From positions 1,054,001 through 1,118,000 of the forward strand of contig JAMCAN010000001.1 of the NCBI GenBank assembly GCA_023715185.1: a stretch of 64,000 bases of DNA. Reading direction: 5' to 3'. This document shows positions 53,341-62,968 of the stretch, one piece after another. The stretch's first letter is position 1. Each line of letters opens with the position of its first letter. Under the pieces are notes generated by a model that was not told where the DNA came from, ran no database searches, and was given only the letters and a program-made list of their open reading frames with translations. The position numbers and the translations under genes are program-made. The stretch is from Planococcus sp. MER TA 32b (GTDB lineage Bacteria; Bacillota; Bacilli; Bacillales_A; Planococcaceae).

Positions 53341-54228
53341 ATGAAAGTAGGATTTATCGGAACAGGAGTCATGGGGAACAGCCTGGTGAAGCACCTGCTT
53401 GAGGAAGGGCACGAAGTTTCCGTTTATACGCGAACAGCTTCAAAAGCGCAGAATTTATTGGAAGCTGGCGCAAAGTGGAAGGAATCTCCGAAACTGCTGG
53501 CGAAAGATACAGAAGTTATTTTTACGATGGTCGGCTATCCTTCAGATGTGGAAGAGATCTATTTCGGGGATGAAGGCATCATCAACAATGCCAATGAAGG
53601 AACAGTATTGGTCGATATGACCACATCCAAACCGGAACTTGCCCGTGAAATTTTCAAGGCTGCACTTCAGAAGGGGCTATCGGCTTTGGACGCCCCGGTT
53701 TCAGGCGGAGACATAGGGGCGAGAAATGGATTATTATCCATCATGGTCGGCGGAGAAGAGAGCACTTTTAAACAAGTGCAGCCTTTACTGGATCTTTTTG
53801 GCGGAAATATAGTCTATCAGGGGCCGGCTGGTTCGGGGCAGCATACAAAAATGTGCAATCAAATTATTATTGCTTCCAATATGATGGGGGTCAGTGAATC
53901 ATTGATCTATGCGCTGAAAGCAGGGCTCGATCCGGAAACTGTTCTCTTATCCATTTCTTCAGGTGCTGCAGGATCCTGGTCTTTGTCGAATTTGGCGCCG
54001 AAAATGATTTCGCGAAATTTCGAACCCGGATTTTATATCAAGCATTTCATCAAAGATATGAGAATTGCTTTGGAAGAAGCGGAATTGATGGGGCTGGAAC
54101 TTCCTGCGCTTCGCCTGTCACTCAGTCTGTTTGAGAATCTGGCGGAAAAAGGGTATGAAGATAAAGGCACTCAGGCATTGATTGTTCAATATGAGGATAA
54201 TAATTACAAAGAGCCGAAGACAATTTAG
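53341..54228 (+). CDS. ykwC: 3-hydroxyisobutyrate dehydrogenase-family oxidoreductase (YkwC)
   Basis: 295-residue beta-hydroxyacid dehydrogenase. The NAD(P) loop is KVGFIGTGVMGNSLVKHL, the substrate signature is ALDAPVSGGDIGARNGLLSIMVGG, and the catalytic lysine lies in GSGQHTKMCNQIIIASNM. The natural substrate is uncertain in this branch. AAAGGAGG precedes the ATG. The 3' end forms a terminator hairpin with the converging ykyB end. The gene is downstream of repeat array D. Confidence 0.9.
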   Translation: MKVGFIGTGVMGNSLVKHLLEEGHEVSVYTRTASKAQNLLEAGAKWKESPKLLAKDTEVIFTMVGYPSDVEEIYFGDEGIINNANEGTVLVDMTTSKPELAREIFKAALQKGLSALDAPVSGGDIGARNGLLSIMVGGEESTFKQVQPLLDLFGGNIVYQGPAGSGQHTKMCNQIIIASNMMGVSESLIYALKAGLDPETVLLSISSGAAGSWSLSNLAPKMISRNFEPGFYIKHFIKDMRIALEEAELMGLELPALRLSLSLFENLAEKGYEDKGTQALIVQYEDNNYKEPKTI

Positions 54229-54239
54229 TCCCGGCTCTT
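54209..54239. terminator. Hairpin spanning the ykwC stop codon
   Basis: AAGAGCCG (54209-54216) and CGGCTCTT (54232-54239) pair across the ykwC stop. T tracts are short, so termination is likely but not strong. Confidence 0.55.
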
Positions 54240-54243
54240 AGCG

Positions 54244-54705
54244 TCAGTCAAAATATGATTTTTTAGGTGAATAGAATCTGTTCATTTCACGGGGCTGATA
54301 AGCTTTTCCGGGATTTGCTGCAGGCGTATCTTTTTTAACAGGCTTCAGGCCGGTCAATTCACTCAAGATTTCCTTGGCTGAACGCAAATTCATCCTGCTG
54401 GCAGGATTTCGGTAGGACTCATCAAGGTGGCCGAGATGCTCAAGGTTCTCAAAGTCTTCCTTTTTCGGCAGCATGTGAAAATAATAGTCTCCACATTTTA
54501 CGAGGACAGAAGATTGCTGTTGGCTTTTACGGGGGTTTTTACTGAAGTGCAGCCCTATTTTCTGAGCGCGGTCCTGGAGAATCATCTTATTTAAGGCCTC
54601 TTTTTTTAAGGCATATAAATAATGATTGTCTGAAGCGGTCTTTGCGTGCCTGTTGACTGTGAAAATTGCCTGGGCAATTTCAGAATCCATTCTGGAGTTA
54701 GACAT
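54244..54705 (-). CDS. ykyB: YkyB-family protein
   Basis: 153 residues. IFTVNRHAKTA, GLHFSKNPRKSQQQSSVLVKCGDYYFHML and YRNPASRMNL match the YkyB family known only from Bacillales. Function unknown. The protein is basic and soluble, without signal or helix. I prefer ATG 54705 (AAAGGAATGAG upstream) over the ATG at 54738, which has no ribosome site. It converges with ykwC and is divergent from the dienoyl reductase gene, as ykyB is near ykuF in B. subtilis. Confidence 0.88.
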   Translation of the reverse strand: MSNSRMDSEIAQAIFTVNRHAKTASDNHYLYALKKEALNKMILQDRAQKIGLHFSKNPRKSQQQSSVLVKCGDYYFHMLPKKEDFENLEHLGHLDESYRNPASRMNLRSAKEILSELTGLKPVKKDTPAANPGKAYQPREMNRFYSPKKSYFD

Positions 54706-54875
54706 CGGCTCATTCCTTTCAAAGAGGATTATATTCATAAAACATCTTCATTATATCAAAATTTTCTTGCAATGTGTATAACAAGTATCAGAAATAATGG
54801 TTCATTTGAGGCGTTAGGCATAATCTGCCAAAATTACATACAAAAATCTAAAAAGGTCTAAAGGAGGAAGTTGGA

Positions 54876-55643
54876 ATGTTTCAAGATCAGACGATAATTG
54901 TTACGGGTGGTTCAAGCGGGATGGGGTATCACATGGCGGAAAAATTCGCTTCTGAAGGGGCAAATGTCGTCATCACCGGAAGAGATATGGAAAAACTGAA
55001 TGAGGCCGTTAAAAACATGGCAAGCTTTAAAGGGACTGTTGAAGTGTTTCAAATGGACGTACGCGAACCGGAGCATGCAAAAGCTATGGTCAAATTTGCC
55101 CACGAAAAATTCGGCCGAATTGATGGCCTGGTGAATAATGCTGCCGGAAATTTTATTGTACATGCGGAAAAACTATCGCCGAACGGCTGGAAGTCAGTTG
55201 TTGATATTGTATTGAATGGCACTTTTTTCTGTTCTCATGCTGTCGGAAACTATTGGATAGAAAATGAAACAAAAGGGAATATCCTGAATATGCTTGCGAC
55301 TTATGCCTGGAATGCCGGTGCTGGAGTCGCGCATTCAGCTGCCGCGAAAGCAGGGGTAATGTCGTTGACCCGCACTCTGGCAGTGGAGTGGGGAACTCAA
55401 TTCGGAATCCGTGTAAACGGCATCGCACCGGGGCCGATAGAACGTACCGGCGGAGCAGACAAGCTGTGGGAATCAGAAAAAGCGGCGAAACGCACACTGG
55501 AATCGATTCCTCTCGGCCGATTGGGCAAGCCTGAGGAAATCGCTGAACTGGCCGCTTTTATCATGTCAGATAAAGCTTCCTATATGAACGGGGAGATTGT
55601 GACGCTGGACGGCGGGCAGTGGCTGAACAAATTTCCTTTTTAA
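54876..55643 (+). CDS. fadH: 2,4-dienoyl-CoA reductase-like SDR (YkuF/FadH)
   Basis: 255-residue classical short-chain dehydrogenase. The cofactor loop is IIVTGGSSGMGYHMA, then LVNNAAGNF (N-N-A-G), a Tyr/Lys pair in LATYAWNAGAGVAHSAAAKAGVMSL (Tyr replaced in the strict Y-x3-K by H-S-A-A-A-K, as in 2,4-dienoyl-CoA reductases), and VNGIAPGPIERTGGADKLW. In B. subtilis ykuF is part of the FadR fatty-acid degradation regulon and serves unsaturated fatty-acid oxidation. AAAGGAGG precedes the ATG. It is a single gene. Confidence 0.9.
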   Translation: MFQDQTIIVTGGSSGMGYHMAEKFASEGANVVITGRDMEKLNEAVKNMASFKGTVEVFQMDVREPEHAKAMVKFAHEKFGRIDGLVNNAAGNFIVHAEKLSPNGWKSVVDIVLNGTFFCSHAVGNYWIENETKGNILNMLATYAWNAGAGVAHSAAAKAGVMSLTRTLAVEWGTQFGIRVNGIAPGPIERTGGADKLWESEKAAKRTLESIPLGRLGKPEEIAELAAFIMSDKASYMNGEIVTLDGGQWLNKFPF

Positions 55644-55743
55644 GTAAATAAAACTCTCTTTTAAATAGTTTCATGTTTGGTGATGTGTTATGATGAAATC
55701 GGAGTGATTAGCATCAGTATATGATGCAAAAGGAGTAGAGCGC

Positions 55744-56193
55744 ATGATTTCATTACCAAGCAAAGACTTTCTTGAAACTCAAATAGAAGACTATATCATT
55801 TCATCTGAAAAGGTTGCGCATGTCCAGTTGGGCAACAGCGCGGAGCACGCATTGCTTGTTTTAACTAAAACAGGTTATTCGGCAATTCCGGTCTTGGATA
55901 TGAAATACCGTTTCCAGGGGCTGATCAATACGCAGCGGATTACGGAATCCATACTGGGGCTCGACCATATTGAATACGAAAAACTGCCGGAGATTAAAGT
56001 ACAGGAAATAATGCAGACTGATATTCCCTTGATTAAAATAACTGAACGTTTTCAAAAGGCGCTTGATCTGCTGATCGATCAGAACTTCCTTTGCGTAGTC
56101 GATGATAACGGCTTGTTCATGGGGATTTTGACCAGACGCGTGGTATTGAAGCAGTTAAAGAAACAGATTTATCAAATCCGAAATAATCAATGA
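55744..56193 (+). CDS. cbpB: Cyclic-di-AMP-binding CBS-domain protein CbpB/DarB (YkuL)
   Basis: 149 residues made almost entirely of two CBS domains: about 10-70 (ISSEKVAHVQLGNSAEHALLVL...SAIPVLDMKYRFQGLINTQRI) and about 85-140 (VQEIMQTDIPLIKITERFQKAL...FLCVVDDNGLFMGILTRR). The pattern matches YkuL, which in B. subtilis and Listeria binds c-di-AMP and, when unbound, activates the (p)ppGpp synthetase Rel and pyruvate carboxylase. This ties it functionally to alarmone control (relQ) and K+ status (the Ktr-type channel) in the same window. A terminator follows. Confidence 0.9.
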   Translation: MISLPSKDFLETQIEDYIISSEKVAHVQLGNSAEHALLVLTKTGYSAIPVLDMKYRFQGLINTQRITESILGLDHIEYEKLPEIKVQEIMQTDIPLIKITERFQKALDLLIDQNFLCVVDDNGLFMGILTRRVVLKQLKKQIYQIRNNQ

Positions 56194-56195
56194 TG

Positions 56196-56225
56196 GAAGG
56201 CCTCGAGGAAAGAGGCCTTTTTTGT
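56196..56225 (+). terminator. Terminator of cbpB
   Basis: AAGGCCTC / GAGGCCTT stem with a GAGGAAA loop and TTTT. Confidence 0.9.
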
Positions 56226-56254
56226 TGTGCAATTTAAAGTGAGGGTTCAGAGTT

Positions 56255-57733
56255 ATGAAGACAACAAATCGTCCGCTCGTTCTGGCTTCTGTCATGCTGG
56301 CCATGTTCGTAGGCGCAGTAGAGGCGACAATTGTAGCGACCGCCATGCCAAGCATTGCAGCGGATCTGGGTGGGTTCTCAAAATACAGCTGGGTCTTTTC
56401 AGCGTATCTGTTGATGAATACAGTGACCGTTCTTATCTATGGTAAACTTTCCGATATCTTTGGCCGAAAACCGATCTTTACTTTTGGCATCATATTGTTC
56501 CTGTTCGGTTCATTGATGTGCGGCCTCGCCAACTCGATGGACCAGTTGATCATCTACCGATTGATACAGGGTATGGGAGCTGGTGCGGTCCTGCCGATTG
56601 CCACGACAATTGTGGGGGATATCTATTCTGCTGAAGAGCGGGCTAAAATCCAGGGATACCTTTCAAGTGTCTGGGGCATTTCTGCAGTTTCCGGTCCTGC
56701 CATCGGAGGAATCCTTGTTGCGACTGTCGGTTGGGAGTATGTATTTTGGGTGAATATCCCGCTGGGTGTACTTGCGCTTGCCGGAGTACTCCTCTTTCTG
56801 AAAGAACCACAGAAATCCGGCAAGCCTTCAATCGACTACTCCGGAGCGGTTTTATTGACGATTGGTTTAATCAGTCTATTATATTTCCTCGTTGAAGGCG
56901 GCGTCGGCTTTGAATGGTTTTCTCCGACAGCGGCAATTCTTATTGCGGTCTCGGCAATAGCCTTCACATTATTCGTTTTTGTTGAGCGGAAGGTGCAAGA
57001 TCCGATTATGCCATTTGATATATGGAAAAATAAAACGATTCTGTATGCTAACTTAGTGTCACTGGCAACAGGAATCATATTGATCACTGTTTCCAGTTAT
57101 CTGCCGACCTATGTTACCGGTGTAATGGAACAGCCGGCCGCCATCGCTGGATTTACGCTGACTGCCATGTCAATCGGCTGGCCGATTGCATCCACTTTAT
57201 GCGGCCGGCTGTTAATCCGATTCGGTTATTTCAGGACTTCGCTTGCCGGAGGGATGTTTTTGGTGGCGGGCGGGCTCTTGTTCGTGCTGATGCGTCCTGA
57301 AGCGGGTCCGTGGTGGGCCGCTTTATCAAGCTTTGTTATCGGAATCGGCATGGGATTGACGAGCACCGCCTTTATCGTGTCGATCCAAAGTGCGGTAACC
57401 TATGAAAAACGGGGTGTTGCAACAGCTTCCAATATGTTCATGCGGAATCTGGGCAGCACGATCGGTGTGGCGCTTCTTGGCACTGTACTCAATACGACGC
57501 TGTTGAATTATTTTAAAGAGAGCGATGAAAACTACGGACTGGACTCCATTAATTCGCTGTTGACCGTTGACAGCCGAGCAGACATGCCGGCCGATAAACT
57601 GCACTATCTGCAGGAAGGATTATCTTTGGCGCTTCAGAATGTCTATGCTTTAATGGCTGTTTTTGCTGTAATCAGCCTGTTGCTGATATTTGGTCTGCCA
57701 AGAGATAAAGGAGTGGGAAAAAGTGTCAAATGA
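56255..57733 (+). CDS. MFS multidrug exporter, DHA2 (EmrB/QacA) family
   Basis: 492 residues with 14 predicted membrane helices, the count of the DHA2 family. Motif A is LIYGKLSDIFGRKPIFTFG, the antiporter motif C is WGISAVSGPAIGGILV, and LVLASVMLAMFVGAVEATIVATAMP is the D1-like start of helix 1 (acidic Glu within helix 1). It exports drugs, dyes or lipid-like compounds by proton antiport; the substrate is unknown. A weak GTGAGGG site precedes ATG 56255. The downstream ccpC gene overlaps it by 11 bases. Confidence 0.9.
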   Translation: MKTTNRPLVLASVMLAMFVGAVEATIVATAMPSIAADLGGFSKYSWVFSAYLLMNTVTVLIYGKLSDIFGRKPIFTFGIILFLFGSLMCGLANSMDQLIIYRLIQGMGAGAVLPIATTIVGDIYSAEERAKIQGYLSSVWGISAVSGPAIGGILVATVGWEYVFWVNIPLGVLALAGVLLFLKEPQKSGKPSIDYSGAVLLTIGLISLLYFLVEGGVGFEWFSPTAAILIAVSAIAFTLFVFVERKVQDPIMPFDIWKNKTILYANLVSLATGIILITVSSYLPTYVTGVMEQPAAIAGFTLTAMSIGWPIASTLCGRLLIRFGYFRTSLAGGMFLVAGGLLFVLMRPEAGPWWAALSSFVIGIGMGLTSTAFIVSIQSAVTYEKRGVATASNMFMRNLGSTIGVALLGTVLNTTLLNYFKESDENYGLDSINSLLTVDSRADMPADKLHYLQEGLSLALQNVYALMAVFAVISLLLIFGLPRDKGVGKSVK

Positions 57734-58598
57734 AGAAATGATCATAAAAATTCTGGCTGAAGAAGGCAATATGAGAAAAGCATCCGAGCGTCTCTTCCTT
57801 TCGCAGCCGGCTTTATCGCAAAGATTGCAATCCATTGAAAAAGAGTGGGGACAGCAATTATTCATCCGCTCCCAGAAAGGGCTGACGCCGACGCCCGCAG
57901 GCGAGCTGGTCATCAATTATGCCAATGAGATGCTTCAGCGCAAAGAAGAAATATTTGAAGTCCTTCATACGCTGACGTCAAAAGTGCATGGCACTTTGAA
58001 AATAGCCTGTGCTTCCATCATCGGCCAAAATTGGCTGCCGAAAGTGCTGAAGGATTTTGTAACGCTTTATCCGCAGGCGAAAATTCAGTTGATCACGGGC
58101 TGGAGTTCGGAAATTACAAGAGCTTTATATGAAGGGGAAGCACATATCGGGATTGTCCGTGGACATACCGATTGGAAGGGGAAGAAAATCCATTTATTCC
58201 GCGATACCTTATATTTGGTCGATAAAGAAATTGATTCCCTTGAACAGGTTTTGGAGACGGAACGGCCGTTTATCCAATTCAAAAGTGATTCGAATTACTA
58301 TGAAGAAATTCAGCAATGGTGGCAAAAGCATTTTGCTTCCAATCCGAAAAGACAGATTACTGTGGACCAGATCGAAACATGCAAGCAAATGGCGGTCAAT
58401 GGCATCGGTTATGCAATCCTGCCTTCCATTACATTAAACGGAACGGAAGACGTTCATACGGTCGCATTGGCAAGCAATGCGGAAGAACTCGAATTGACAC
58501 GGGATACGTGGCTCATCGGCTATGATTCAGCTTTTGAATTGCGGCAGGTCTCCGCTTTTGTTGAAATTGTGCAAAAACACGCCGCTTTATTAGATTAG
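57723..58598 (+). CDS. ccpC: LysR-type regulator CcpC
   Basis: 291-residue LysR regulator. The helix-turn-helix is GNMRKASERLFLSQPALSQRLQSIEKEWG. The effector domain holds GTLKIACASIIGQNWLPKVL, LITGWSSEI, RPFIQFKSDSNYYEEIQQWW and VDQIETCKQMAVNGIGYAILPS, closely following CcpC (YkuM) of B. subtilis, a citrate-responsive repressor of citZ and citB. The start is GTG 57723 with AAGGAG nine bases upstream; the alignment to the family's length supports it. It overlaps the MFS gene, unlike in B. subtilis, where ccpC precedes the ykuN-ykuP flavodoxins. Confidence 0.9.
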   Translation: MSNEEMIIKILAEEGNMRKASERLFLSQPALSQRLQSIEKEWGQQLFIRSQKGLTPTPAGELVINYANEMLQRKEEIFEVLHTLTSKVHGTLKIACASIIGQNWLPKVLKDFVTLYPQAKIQLITGWSSEITRALYEGEAHIGIVRGHTDWKGKKIHLFRDTLYLVDKEIDSLEQVLETERPFIQFKSDSNYYEEIQQWWQKHFASNPKRQITVDQIETCKQMAVNGIGYAILPSITLNGTEDVHTVALASNAEELELTRDTWLIGYDSAFELRQVSAFVEIVQKHAALLD

Positions 58599-58602
58599 AG
58601 TA

Positions 58603-58631
58603 ATGAAATCTGCTGCTGTTTCCGTTATAAT
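58603..58631 (+). promoter_or_regulatory. Candidate promoter of dapH-dapL
   Basis: ATGAAA (58603-58608), a 17-base spacer and TATAAT (58626-58631), 34 bases before the start codon. No lysine (L-box) riboswitch is present, as the leader is too short. Confidence 0.5.
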
Positions 58632-58664
58632 TACACCATCAACTATAGAAAGAGGTTTTTATTG

Positions 58665-59378
58665 ATGAAGCAAATGGATGCAAATGAAATTATTTCGTAC
58701 ATACAGAATGCCAAAAAATCAACGCCTGTAAAAGTTTATGTTAAAGGTGAAGGCGTTGCCTCATTGGATTTCGGAGAGTCCGCAAAAGTCTTCGGCGAAG
58801 GTGCTCATGCCACCGTATTCGGTGAATGGTCAGATATCGAAAAAGCGTTAAAAGAAAACGAAGCTGCGATTGAAGACTATGTTGTTGAAAATGATCGCCG
58901 CAATTCAGCTATTCCGATGCTGGACCTGAAAAACATCAACAGCCGTATCGAACCTGGCGCATTTATCCGTGAAAATGTGGAAATCGGCAATAACTGCATC
59001 ATCATGATGGGCGCAGTCATCAATATCGGATCTGTCATCGGCGACGGGACAATGATCGATATGGGCGTTATCATGGGCGGACGCGCTACTGTCGGGAAAA
59101 ACTGCCATATCGGTGCAGGCGCAGTGCTTGCAGGTGTGATCGAACCGGCTTCTGCGACTCCGGTTATTGTTGAAGATAATGTAATGATCGGCGCCAACGC
59201 AGTAGTACTGGAAGGCGTGCGCATCGGCCAGGGAGCAGTTGTCGCAGCTGGCGCAATCGTTATTGAAGATGTACCTGGAAATTCAGTGGTGGGCGGCACA
59301 CCAGCTCGCGTATTGAAATTGATGGATGAGAAAACTCGCTCGAAAACAGAAATCAAGCAAGAACTTCGTCAGTTATAA
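58665..59378 (+). CDS. dapH: Tetrahydrodipicolinate N-acetyltransferase DapH
   Basis: 237-residue acetyltransferase of the acetylase branch of lysine/diaminopimelate synthesis. A small N-terminal domain ([23 protein letters not shown]) is followed by a left-handed beta-helix of hexapeptide repeats ([33 protein letters not shown]..., [31 protein letters not shown]). It acts in the cytoplasm as a trimer. ATG 58665 is chosen over the preceding TTG. dapL follows after 10 bases. Confidence 0.95.
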   Translation: MKQMDANEIISYIQNAKKSTPVKVYVKGEGVASLDFGESAKVFGEGAHATVFGEWSDIEKALKENEAAIEDYVVENDRRNSAIPMLDLKNINSRIEPGAFIRENVEIGNNCIIMMGAVINIGSVIGDGTMIDMGVIMGGRATVGKNCHIGAGAVLAGVIEPASATPVIVEDNVMIGANAVVLEGVRIGQGAVVAAGAIVIEDVPGNSVVGGTPARVLKLMDEKTRSKTEIKQELRQL

Positions 59379-59388
59379 GGGATCAATT

Positions 59389-60504
59389 ATGAACCTTATA
59401 CAAATCAGAAGAGATTTGCATAAAATACCGGAAATCGGTTTCCGCGAATTTAAAACGCAGCAGTATCTGCTCGGACAAATCCGCTCGTTGCCACAGGAAA
59501 GATTGGAAGTCACCGAATGGCAGACAGGCATAGCAGTGAAAATAAGCGGGCTGGATGCGGACAAGCTTATCGCCTGGCGCACTGACATCGATGGCTTGCC
59601 GATAGAAGAAAATACAGGACTGGCTTTCAGTTCAGAGCATAAAGGGCACATGCATGCCTGCGGCCATGATATCCATATGGCCAATGCGGTCGGATTACTG
59701 GAACGTCTTGTAAGGGATCCGATAAAACAGGATGTGCTGCTGCTTTTTCAACCGGCTGAAGAAGGACCGGGTGGAGCTCTGCCTTTCAGGGAATGGCTGA
59801 AAAATGAGCGGCCGGATTTGTGGCCGGATGAAATCTTCGCGATGCATATCGCTCCTGAACTGCCCGTCGGCACCGTTTCGACAAAACCTGGAATGCTGTT
59901 CGCCAATACATCAGAACTGTTTATAGATTTGCATGGGAAAGGCGGCCATGCGGCATTTCCGCATTTGACAGAAGACATGGCAGTTGCCGGCGCATCACTT
60001 TTGCTGCAGCTTCAGACGATTGTCAGCCGCAATATCAACCCGATGGATTCGGCTGTTTTGACGGTCGGCAAGTTTACAGCTGGCACCGTTCAGAATATTA
60101 TTGCTGAAAATGCACGGTTGGAGGGCACCATCAGAACTTTGAATAATACCTCTATGCTGAAAATGAAAGAGCGCATAGAAGCGATTTGCAACGCGGTTGA
60201 AACTGGTTATAATTGCCGTATTTCGATAGACTACGGGGCGTCTTACCGGGAAGTTGATAACGACGCGCAATTGGCTGAACATTTTCTGGAGTTTGCCTCA
60301 TCGGCCGATGGCATTACAGCTGTCCGCGCAGATGCCGCGATGACCGGAGAAGATTTTGGCTATTTCACTGAGCAGATACCGGGGCTGATGTTCTGGGCTG
60401 GAGTTGACTCTCAATTCGGGCTTCATCATTCCAAAATAAATCCTGATGAAAAAATCCTGGATTTCATGCCTGATTTCATTCACAGGTATTTCAGTGGACT
60501 ATAG
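59389..60504 (+). CDS. dapL: N-acetyldiaminopimelate deacetylase DapL
   Basis: 371-residue M20-family amidohydrolase. The metal site is HACGHDIHMANA, the catalytic Glu pair is LLFQPAEEGPGGALPF, and late ligands are MHIAPELP and GLHHSKINPDE. It is the dedicated deacetylase following DapH in Bacillales (YkuR in B. subtilis). ATG 59389 is preceded by AAGGGATC at seven bases; the longer frame overlapping dapH is rejected. Together with dapH it supports endogenous meso-DAP, and hence lysine, synthesis. Confidence 0.95.
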   Translation: MNLIQIRRDLHKIPEIGFREFKTQQYLLGQIRSLPQERLEVTEWQTGIAVKISGLDADKLIAWRTDIDGLPIEENTGLAFSSEHKGHMHACGHDIHMANAVGLLERLVRDPIKQDVLLLFQPAEEGPGGALPFREWLKNERPDLWPDEIFAMHIAPELPVGTVSTKPGMLFANTSELFIDLHGKGGHAAFPHLTEDMAVAGASLLLQLQTIVSRNINPMDSAVLTVGKFTAGTVQNIIAENARLEGTIRTLNNTSMLKMKERIEAICNAVETGYNCRISIDYGASYREVDNDAQLAEHFLEFASSADGITAVRADAAMTGEDFGYFTEQIPGLMFWAGVDSQFGLHHSKINPDEKILDFMPDFIHRYFSGL

Positions 60505-60505
60505 C

Positions 60506-60537
60506 AAACGGACAGCATATTGCTGTCCGTTTTTCTT
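60506..60537 (+). terminator. Terminator of dapH-dapL
   Basis: AAACGGACAGCA / TGCTGTCCGTTT with TAT loop, then TTCTTTT. Confidence 0.92.
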
Positions 60538-60604
60538 TTGCCAGACTAAGGAACTATTTTACAGTTGGCGCGTACTAATTAATAGAGAGAAAAGGGGGGA
60601 CGAT

Positions 60605-62968
60605 ATGAAAAGGTCAATATTATTTGCATTTATTATTTTATCAGCCTGGCTGATGTTCAGTATTTCTCCGCTGCATACATCGGCAGAAGCTGACATTACA
60701 ATTGACGCGGAAGCCGGTTTCCAGAATAAGGTGAAGTATAACAGAGGTGTTCCGTTACAGATTACCGCTTCCAATAATGGCACAGCGTTTTCGGGAGATC
60801 TGGTCATTGATTATTCCGAAAGCTATAATATCGGATCCGGGCTTACAGTGCCGCTGGAGCTGGCGGCAGGAGAAAGCAAAACATTCAATCTGTCACTGCC
60901 GGGCATGATGGATAACAGCTATTCCGGCGGAATGACCAATCAGACAATCCACGTTTATGAAGGCGGCTGGGAAAAAGGCGATCCCATAGATTTTCAGGGA
61001 AGCAAATCTTTGCGTCCCAATTATTTCATGCCGGAGATTCCCTTTATCGCAACTTTGACCCAAAACGCTGACCGGTTAAGTGGGTTAGGTGACTATCTGC
61101 CGGTAAACGGTGCGAGTGCCCAAGTATTCCATTTTACACTGGAAGGGGAGAATTCCCTTCCTGCTGATTCACTTGCCTGGGATGCGCTGGATTATTTGAT
61201 CATTGATGAATTCCCTTATAGTGATCTTCCAGCTGAAACGCAGGAGGCTGCTATGACATGGCTGGAGCAGGGAGGGAAAATCCTGGTCGGGGCTGACAGC
61301 AATTTAGGGTCCGCCACAGGGAATCTGTCCGGCTTGCTGCCAATGCAGCTTAACTCGTCAGAGGAGACAGCCGTTTCTGGATTTGAGGATCCGATTCCGG
61401 TTTATCAGGCTGATGTCGAAGCGGAGGCCCGGGTGGTACTTGAGCAAGAAGGGCAGATCTTGGCAGTGAACAGACCCGTAGGCGCGGGATCAATAATTCA
61501 AACGGCATTTTCACTTGGAGATGAGCCAGTCGCCTCTCAGGATGGATATGAAGAAATTCTGTTGAAATTAGTCGACGCTGACCAGAATCCTTCCCAATTC
61601 CAGCAGGATCAGTCGATCAAGGAAAGAATGGCGTACGAAATCGGCTCAGTCAACGAATTATTTGAAAGCTTTGCCGTTTCCAAAACTGTCATGTTCCTGA
61701 TTATTCTTTTATATATTATTATTGTTGTTCCAGTACTCTATATATTTCTTATTAAAAAAGACAAACGGGAATACGCTTGGCTGGCCATCCCTATAATTGC
61801 TGTACTTGCATCAATAGGGATTTTTGCGGCAGGGGCCAAAGACAGAATAGCCAACCCCCAAATCCAGCAAACCGGATTTTTTAAGGTGGATGGCGATGGC
61901 GGGCTGAACGGTTATTACATGAATACTTTATTGTCGAACCGCAGCGGGGATTATCGGTTCACTGCTCCTGCCAACACGACAATGACGGCTGCAGGGGGCG
62001 ACCAATTTTCATCAGGCAATACGCATCAAAATGCGATTTTGGAAAAAGGGTCAGCCGCTTCCACTTTGACTGTAAGGGATATGCGCTATTGGTCTGTGGC
62101 TTCTGTAATGGGTGAATCCTATATCAGCGGAAGCGGGCAGTTTGAAATCCAACTGTCAATGGAAGATGGGAACCTGACTGGGACAATACGAAATACATTC
62201 CCATTCTCTGTTAAAGACGCAGCGATCTGGACGGGAACAAGGCTTATTTCACTGGGTGATTTCAATCCGGACGAAGAAAAACAGATTGCTGAAACCGTCC
62301 AGTCTGAATTGCTGCAGCCAATTTCACCGATAGCTTCATACCAGGTGCCGCAAAATATCAGCGGCGGTGAAGAGGAATTAATCGAAGCGAGAAAACAAAG
62401 TGCCTTGGCAATGTCATACGAACATTTCGGAAGGGACGCGTCGACCCCTTATTTGATCGCTTACGCAGATACGGCAATTTCACCAATCTCACTGGAGAAC
62501 CAGGATGCGGACGTATCCGCAGTCCATTTGCTTGCACAAAGTTTTGAACCGAGCATGGACTTTGACGGGGAAGTTGCCATCAGTTCTGATAACTTAAAGA
62601 TAGATGTACAGCTGCAAAGCGCTATGGGGCATGTTGAAAAATATCCGGATAATCCTCATTTTTATGGTTTAGAACCTGGAGAATACAGCGTTCGATATGA
62701 ATTGCCGGATGCTTTGGCTGAACAGGAAACTGACTGGTCGAGATTTGAAACAGAGTCAGCTTCTACAGATGTGCAATATTCAATTTTGCGCACAGATACA
62801 GGTGAATACGAATCTCTGGACGCCGGTTCCAATGATTTATCGGAAAACAGCGGAAATTATATTTCCGATGATGGAATGATTGAAATTCGAATCACTAAAA
62901 ATGAAATGACGGGCTTTTCAGAGATCACCGTCCCCAAAATTGAACTGGAAGGAGTGATTGGCCAATGA
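60605..62968 (+). CDS. Large exported two-helix membrane protein with a GldG-like region, ABC-linked
   Basis: 787 residues. A signal peptide (MKRSILFAFIILSAWLMFS..., cleavage near Ala28) is followed by an extracellular beta-rich domain (about 30-180) and a Rossmann-like stretch (about 190-305: LDYLIIDEFPYSDLP...MTWLEQGGKILVGAD). The latter resembles the glutamine-amidotransferase-like fold seen in GldG/DUF4350 proteins, but no catalytic Cys is visible. Two helices (about 363-386 and 391-412) joined by a short KKDKRE loop lead to a second extracellular domain to the end. It overlaps an ABC ATPase gene by four bases, so it is likely a subunit of that exporter. I know no characterised homologue. 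ATG 60605 follows AAGGGGGGA. Confidence 0.8.
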   Translation: MKRSILFAFIILSAWLMFSISPLHTSAEADITIDAEAGFQNKVKYNRGVPLQITASNNGTAFSGDLVIDYSESYNIGSGLTVPLELAAGESKTFNLSLPGMMDNSYSGGMTNQTIHVYEGGWEKGDPIDFQGSKSLRPNYFMPEIPFIATLTQNADRLSGLGDYLPVNGASAQVFHFTLEGENSLPADSLAWDALDYLIIDEFPYSDLPAETQEAAMTWLEQGGKILVGADSNLGSATGNLSGLLPMQLNSSEETAVSGFEDPIPVYQADVEAEARVVLEQEGQILAVNRPVGAGSIIQTAFSLGDEPVASQDGYEEILLKLVDADQNPSQFQQDQSIKERMAYEIGSVNELFESFAVSKTVMFLIILLYIIIVVPVLYIFLIKKDKREYAWLAIPIIAVLASIGIFAAGAKDRIANPQIQQTGFFKVDGDGGLNGYYMNTLLSNRSGDYRFTAPANTTMTAAGGDQFSSGNTHQNAILEKGSAASTLTVRDMRYWSVASVMGESYISGSGQFEIQLSMEDGNLTGTIRNTFPFSVKDAAIWTGTRLISLGDFNPDEEKQIAETVQSELLQPISPIASYQVPQNISGGEEELIEARKQSALAMSYEHFGRDASTPYLIAYADTAISPISLENQDADVSAVHLLAQSFEPSMDFDGEVAISSDNLKIDVQLQSAMGHVEKYPDNPHFYGLEPGEYSVRYELPDALAEQETDWSRFETESASTDVQYSILRTDTGEYESLDAGSNDLSENSGNYISDDGMIEIRITKNEMTGFSEITVPKIELEGVIGQ

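Noticed and set aside
58599..58664. Lysine riboswitch before dapH
   Set aside because: Only 66 bases separate the genes, far too short for an L-box.
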